A stretch of DNA of 64,000 nt, from assembly GCA_031308135.1 (NCBI GenBank), contig JAHLJT010009436.1:118360678-118424677 (forward strand), given 5' to 3'. Below, one piece after another: positions 59,083-64,000 of the stretch (positions are counted from its first letter, which is position 1; the number at the start of each line of letters is the position of its first letter). This DNA is from Acheta domesticus (lineage: Eukaryota > Arthropoda > Insecta > Orthoptera > Gryllidae). The translations under genes were made by a program, and so were the position numbers. The notes under the pieces were generated by a model. It was not told where the DNA came from, made no database searches, and saw nothing but the letters and a program-made list of their open reading frames with translations.

Positions 59083-59852
59083 TTACTTGAAAGGAGGTCG
59101 CGGTCTTGGCAGCTGACTAGAGCCAGCCAAACTGTGAGAGCTGCTGCGAGACGATTTCCTGGATCTAGTTCCTGGCGCTCCATCGTGTTGTTGCCCCGGT
59201 GATGACGGATCAAAATCAATAATCTCCAAAACAGGCCAATCTTGAGCATGTTGTTTTAAAAAGGTTAAAGATCTTTTATGTGCATATGCTTTAGTTGTAA
59301 CATCTAGTGCATCCCAACAAGACAAAAGAGAGAGAATTGTCTTGCCATTTTCATGCACGTCATCCTCCACATTTCTCTCTTTTAAAAATAATTTGAGCGC
59401 TTTTGCATGTCTCATCACTGTTTCACCCACAGGAAGGGATCCAGATGATGCAGAGACCCCCGACCACCTCCGAAGTAATTCCCAACCATTGCCGTGCAAT
59501 TTGCGTGGAGAGTCTGGAGTAGTATCAGTAATTGGCAATGCCGAAGGTAATGCTAAACATCTTTCCGAAGCATCCAATAAGCGGTCCAGTTTTGAATGAA
59601 TTTCTTGAAGTGACGAATTCGAAATAGACTGCTTATGACGGTCGTCAGTGAAGAAGTAAATTTTGCGAGTCAGCGTGGACTGAAGACTCGGCATTTGCTT
59701 TTCTTGGAAATTTGCTTTAGTTAATGCTACTTGTCGATTAACCCGCGTCAACATGGTTAAAAGATCATCGCTTTTGGCGCTTTGATCGATTTCTTTGCAC
59801 AACTCGCTGATGTACCAGGTGCCATCGTCCGTGTCACGATATGCAACACGTC
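59083..59852 (-). CDS. Terminal exon of a caspase (p10 small subunit) with a long C-terminal extension
   Basis: Caspases are cysteine proteases of apoptosis and immune signalling that cleave after Asp. Read on the minus strand, the exon opens after a good acceptor (TTTTACAG before 59852) with two bases completing a codon. It then gives the small-subunit core: an AYRDT-type segment matching the S1-pocket arginine region, DGTWYISELC, LLTMLTRVNRQVA, and KQMPSLQSTLTRKIYFF. The aromatic end normally closes the protein. Here the frame stays open for about 188 more residues and stops at 59083-59085. The extension has helix-like stretches (LQEIHSKLDRLLDASERCLAL; a later FLKERNVEDDVHENGKTILS) and a basic Ser/Arg/Pro-rich tail. 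The p20 exons with the QACRG cysteine were not found and probably lie beyond 64000. The acceptor and the upstream hAT-bearing sequence argue for an intron-containing gene, not a retrocopy. The caspase class (initiator or effector) cannot be told from this exon. Confidence 0.88.
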
Positions 59853-60588
59853 CTGTAAAAGTGGATAATAATAAAATGTTAAAGCAAACAATTTCTTATT
59901 TTGGCGTAAGTCATACTTAAAAGTCTGTATGCACACTAATATTGAACATAAATAAACATGCACGGATCATGAGTCTATACAGTCTTGATATTTTTGGCTC
60001 CAATGTACTACGTTACTTTATGTTTATTAGCTTCTTAAGGGCAAATTAAAAATATCTTCCATCCCTTGAAGATGGAAACATGCTAAATGTACTTTTCAGT
60101 TGCTTATATATTCATTAATAATTATTGGTTTAAATGTAATATTACATTTCACAATTAATTCTGGGAATGATAGCACTGATGTCCAGTGACGTAGCGTGAG
60201 TGTCAGCCGCCCGGGCCGGAGGAAAATTTTGTCGCTCCCTTATTTAGATATTGCAATTTAAAAGACCAAAATATACAAGCTTGAACAACGTGGTTAATTG
60301 TCAAACATAGAATTACATAAACAAAAACGTAAATAAAATATTTTTTCGTTTAGTAAACTAAATATGCTCATTAATTCCATGAAAAATAGTATATTATCTC
60401 TATGTTTATGGCATGCGTGCAATTAAAATCCCACCGTGCAATTAAAACTCCACGCAACACAGGTATAGCAAAGATATTTCCAGTCGGCCATGAAACATGA
60501 ACAAAAATTCACATCACAGTTTGTATACCTACAACAACTGTATAAACAACAAATGAATAAAACTAAATTGGCGAAGTAAATGCTAATC
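59853..60588 (-). other. Part of the intron upstream of the caspase exon
   Basis: AT-rich sequence after the splice acceptor, with no exon seen on the minus strand. At about 60186 there is a stretch reading CAGTGACGTAGCGTGAG followed by GCCGCCCGGGCC. It resembles one end of an hAT-type element, but no matching second end was found. Confidence 0.5.
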
Positions 60589-60596
60589 TAGCTAAC

Positions 60597-62087
60597 CAGG
60601 GGCGGCTCGTCCTAAGGGGCCACAGGGGCCGGGCCCCACTAAGATTTAATAGAGCAAAAAATGTTTATATATCTTTGTGATAATTGTAGTACTTTATTAG
60701 AATTGTTTATTTGTGAAGATCGGCAATTCACTGCCAGTACTTATTCCAAGTGGCAAAAACAAGAATTGGGGATCATAGTTACTTGCCGCCCTCCAAGATA
60801 GCGTTAGTAGCGCTTAAGGGGCCCGGGCTGCGTGGGCCCCTTGAGCAGTAACTTCACTCCGTTTGCAAGGTCAGCGCCCTTTCTTACTGGGCGCGACCAC
60901 TGCTTGCTAATTTTAGCAGTCCGAGGGGCCCGCTCCAGCGGGCCCTTCTCCGAGGAACGGCAGGCTGAGCGCGCGGTTTTCAAAGTGCACATGAAAGTTC
61001 TGCGCGCTATAAGATGAACACAGTGGATTCGTTACACCGTTTTCAGTTTTCTTCACTGAGACTTGAAGAAAAAAATGATTTTAAGCTGTTAAGAGCACAC
61101 CAACCGAGTGACATTTCATTTACACAAGTTGATGGGAAGAAAAAATGAACATTCTGTAACTCGTAATTTCAGAAAAAAACTAGTGAAGTTCACTGTGAGT
61201 GAAGAAAAACAAAGCTTATTTTGCTTTTTTGTTTATTATTTGGTGGTGAGGGGTTGTGGACGCCAGTAGACTGTAAGGATCTGAAACATTTGAGGGAAAT
61301 GATAAAGAAACACGAAGAAACGCACGAAGCAACACAAAGAAGTTGCATTTTGAAAACGCTTGTAAATTTAAAACTTTTCGAACCTTGAATATTGTAGTAC
61401 AGATTGATTCGGCGGTCAAAATTTCAATCTAGAAACATAATGAACAAGTCGCAAAAAATAAACTATTTTAGGTAGAGAGATTGAGTGTTTAAAATTCTGT
61501 GGTACTCATGAATTAGCATTGAGAGAGCATGATGAATCTGAAGATTCAAACACCGTGCAAGTTTTTAGACTTATCGTTATTCGGCAATCTACATTGTGTG
61601 TTAAATGAACATTTAAACATTTTTTAGTGTTTATAAATATAACTCACACGACGTAGAATGAGCTGCTAGATTCTATGTATGAAGTATATTTGGACGAAGT
61701 GAAGAGAGGCATAGATGTAGCAGATTTTGTTTCTCTGCAGGCCGATTAAACAACTGACATAACACGACGAAGTCAATTTGTCTTAATTTTACGATATGTT
61801 GCCATTTCGAGCTCTCAGCATTCAGAAAGAAAAGCTACGGCATTAGCGTAATTTTTACAAAAATCATTTGTTTCTATTGACATACCAATATTTGATTAAA
61901 CATCTTAATAAAAATTCCTACTTCTGTTTTTGTGGAAGACGTATAGATTTAAAGGTTTAATTAACTGATAATTAATATTAAATAATTGATGAAATGACAA
62001 TTATTTAATTAAATAAGATTGATTATGAGATGATATTCGTGCTTTTGCCCTGGTCCCACCAAGAAAAAATGTCACGAGCCGCCACTG
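60597..62087 (+). mobile_element. Decayed hAT transposon with perfect 8-bp target duplication
   Basis: The ends are CAGGGGCGGCTCGT on the left and, in reverse complement, CAGTGGCGGCTCGTG on the right. They are flanked by identical 8-bp copies TAGCTAAC at 60589-60596 and 62088-62095. An 8-bp duplication and CAGNGG ends are diagnostic of hAT. Inside, on the plus strand, are broken pieces of a ZMYM/ZBED-like hAT transposase. The element is about 1.49 kb, shorter than an intact autonomous copy, and sits in the presumed caspase intron. Confidence 0.92.
61020..61870 (+). pseudogene. Broken hAT transposase remnant
   Basis: Several frames carry hAT transposase-like text. From 61480 the reading IECLKFCGTHELALREHDES resembles the IxCIxFCGxxELALRGHDE motif of this family. 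From 61681 it reads EVYLDEVKRGIDVADFVSLQ, then AD, a TAA stop at 61747-61749 where this family has Glu, then TTDITRRSQFVLILRYV. This corresponds to the catalytic-domain segment usually written SLQADETTD. Earlier text (HRFQFSSLRLEEKNDFKLL, from about 61035) resembles the N-terminal part. Stops and frameshifts rule out a working enzyme. Confidence 0.85.
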
Positions 62088-62095
62088 TAGCTAAC

Positions 62096-62540
62096 TAATG
62101 GAACAATATAAAATATTTAACGTGTATTAATCGAATGTTGTACATGTAAAATATTTGGCCTTAGGATTACGAATGTACACAATGTACACATCAATTGTGT
62201 TTACCCGTTCTAAAACGTGCACTATAGCAAATCTGTGTCTCCAGTCACTAGTTGTTTTTATTTCCTAATACTTATATGTACATGTATTCTCTCATACCTG
62301 TCTTTACTTGTCGTGGGAAGTAATGTTTTCATGACTTTGTCAGTTTCTTCTAGTATTGTATCCGCAATATATACAGTACCTTCCATTTCTAATATTTCTT
62401 GCAAACAAACATTGCAAGGCCTACTAAAATATATTTTTCAGAAGCAATACGTCATCAAACGTATGCTTCGAATGGTAAAAATAAATTTCTAAAAATTTTA
62501 ATCTTTCTTAAATGGAAACGAAAAAATATTGAACGTAACA
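62096..62540. other. Non-coding, right of the hAT
   Basis: AT-rich and presumably caspase intron. No motif or exon was recognised on either strand. Confidence 0.4.
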
Positions 62541-62652
62541 TGTGTATAAAGGGGCATAATTGCACTCGTGGTATATAAGAAAACTCGCTCCTATCGTCGC
62601 TCGTTTTCTTGAACATACCACTCATGCAATTATGCCCCTCTTTATACACTCG
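62541..62652. mobile_element. Short foldback MITE
   Basis: The sequence is two imperfect inverted arms of about 50 bases: GTATAAAGGGGCATAATTGC on the left and the same core in reverse complement on the right (GCAATTATGCCCCTC, then TTTATACAC). It has almost no spacer and would fold into one hairpin. Internal CTCGTGGTAT and GAAAAC blocks also pair. Confidence 0.75.
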
Positions 62653-63165
62653 TTTCGTTAATTACTATAATACATAGTCGAATGTTTAATAATATTACAG
62701 AAACGATAGAATTTTTAAATAAAGTTTAAATAATTTAACAATCACTACACATACTTATGAGCACTAAAATCACAGTTTGGAAAGCGCATACATATTTACG
62801 AATAAGTTAATGTGAACTGGACGACTGACACTTTCTTGAAATGAATCAATGACACTTTCTTTGAATTGTCAAAGCAGTACTCACGGACTTCCCTAAAGAT
62901 TTCGCTGAATTCGTACTGTAATCTAATTTGCAGATGTTATGATACAATATTGAACACTTTCTTTATATAATAGAAGTCATTCTCTCTGAATAGTAGTCAT
63001 AAACATTCCAAGCAAAAAATAAAATACGGAGAATCCTTACAAGAAAGTATAGACGGTTTTTCCAGTCGCCACACTGAGCAAAATGTCATTATTAAACATT
63101 AATTTAAAGAAGTCGTCACAACGAAAGATTCCGTCCTCGTTTCAATCGGTCCGAAATATAGGTGC
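62653..63165. other. Non-coding
   Basis: AT-rich sequence with no gene or repeat recognised. Confidence 0.4.
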
Positions 63166-63169
63166 TTCA

Positions 63170-63226
63170 AAAATATGAAAAGAAATGGTTCAAATTTTTC
63201 CAAGATGTTGCTATTATAATTATTGC

Positions 63227-63271
<45 letters not shown>

Positions 63272-64000
63272 GTATTGTAAAATATTGCCGCCCGGAGCGC
63301 TCTATTCTGTTGTTTTCTCAAAAATTGCAAAAATTGATTTTTTTTTACTTGTCCCTCACGTCGTTAATATTTACATTAACGGCAATTTGTTGACATTATT
63401 ATATTAATTAGTACATGTGCTTTAAATAATGTCAAGTAACCTTTCACGAAAACAACCGTTTTCTCTGAAAACTAGCTCAAAATTCCGCATTTTCAGAAAA
63501 GCTCAAAAGCCATTTTCTCATAAATGGCTCAAACTTTTCAGGCGGATAGTGCTAATTACAATATTTAATATGACGTAAAGTTTATTTTGAGTTTTGTTTT
63601 GTTTTTTCAAAAATTTCACAAATGTAATTTTTTTGAAAGATCTCTCACATCTTTAATATGCACACTATCAGCAATTTGTAAATATTATTATAGTTGTGAG
63701 AGTAAGTGCTTGAAATGACTTCAATTGAAGTATTTTGAAAACTCAGAAATTTTCTGTGAAAAAGAGCTTTAAATTTCGCATTTTTTGTTGCGCTTAAATG
63801 CCACTTTCTTAAAAACAGCTACAAATTTTTAAAAGAAAATTGCCAATTAGTGCTAGGTTTTTGTGCGTTTTAATATTCTAAAATCAATATTTCCGTTCTA
63901 ACATTAGAAAACCGAAAAATTGAGAAAATGTTTAAAAAGTGTACTTAGGGCGGCTATAGATGGCAGCCGGTTTTCTTAGTGAAAAGTGTTTATCAAAACT
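63170..64000 (-). repeat. Dispersed non-coding repeat, minus copy, cut by the window end
   Basis: The segment matches 2790-3090 plus 3840-4260 almost block by block: the TTCTCAAAAATTGCAAAAAT tract, CGTTAATATTTACATTA, AAACTAGCTCAAAATTCCGC and, near the end, ATATTTCCGTTCTA then AACCGAAAAATT and GGCGGCTATAGATGGCAGC. A 50-base (ATT)n run lies at about 63223-63270. Confidence 0.8.
63217..63271. repeat. (ATT)n microsatellite
   Basis: About seventeen uninterrupted ATT units inside the dispersed repeat. On the minus strand this is an AAT run. Confidence 0.95.

Noticed and set aside
59083..59852. Processed caspase pseudogene
   Set aside because: The exon starts at a clean acceptor, is uninterrupted, and lacks an adjacent copy of the p20 sequence or a poly-A tail, so a real terminal exon is more likely.

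Overview
This window looks like nuclear DNA of an arthropod, most likely an insect with a large, transposon-rich, AT-rich genome. The signs are scattered exons with GT/GC-AG introns, no operons or bacterial ribosome sites, many decayed metazoan transposons (mariner, Tc1, pogo, hAT, Harbinger-type, R4/Dong-like and Jockey/CR1-like LINEs), tRNA-headed SINE-like repeats, long microsatellites and a few GC-rich islands. I cannot name the species.

Only two loci look like host-type protein genes. (1) At 59083-59852, minus strand, is the 3'-terminal exon of a caspase. It has a recognisable small-subunit (p10) part and then an unusual extension of about 188 residues after the point where caspases normally stop. 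The catalytic p20 exons were not found in the window. (2) At about 45439-48062, plus strand, four exons join in frame, using GT-AG introns and one GC-AG intron, into an unrecognised protein of about 245 residues. This gene lies inside a 3.9 kb segment bounded by Harbinger-type inverted ends (CGGCCCGTATTCTCAAT / CGCCCATATTCTCAAT) with TAA target duplications, so it may be a gene carried by or captured into a transposon. Its last intron holds a long hairpin.

Layout. 1.5-5.8 kb: copies of a dispersed 1.4-1.5 kb non-coding repeat, one with a 0.66 kb CCGT array in its tail, and two small inserted elements. 7.2-8.7 kb: a decayed LINE. 12.35-13.8 kb: a pogo-like remnant. 14.0-17.1 kb: a SINE-like repeat and two more copies of the dispersed repeat. 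17.2-17.6 kb: a Tc1 remnant. 20.46-23.62 kb: a mariner broken by two later retro-insertions. 26.0-28.1 kb: an R4-like LINE interrupted by an LTR, then a tRNA-headed SINE and a small TIR element. 30.5-31.8, 36.3-36.8 and 51.8-52.2 kb: GC-rich islands, possible promoters. 34 kb: a second R4-like LINE fragment. 38.5-40.4 kb: dispersed repeat with two MITEs in it. 41.3-42.3 kb: two SINE-like repeats side by side. 43.15-44.26 kb: a purine-only GA-rich array. 45.3-49.2 kb: the Harbinger-bounded gene. 50.8-51.4 kb: a tandem duplication. 56.5 kb: a pogo-type MITE. 59-64 kb: the caspase exon, a decayed hAT with a perfect 8-bp target duplication, a foldback element and another dispersed repeat copy.

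No rRNA, tRNA gene, CRISPR array or origin was seen. The genes do not form a pathway; the window is mostly a record of nested transposition around two gene loci. Boundaries of decayed repeats are approximate, because they were read by eye.
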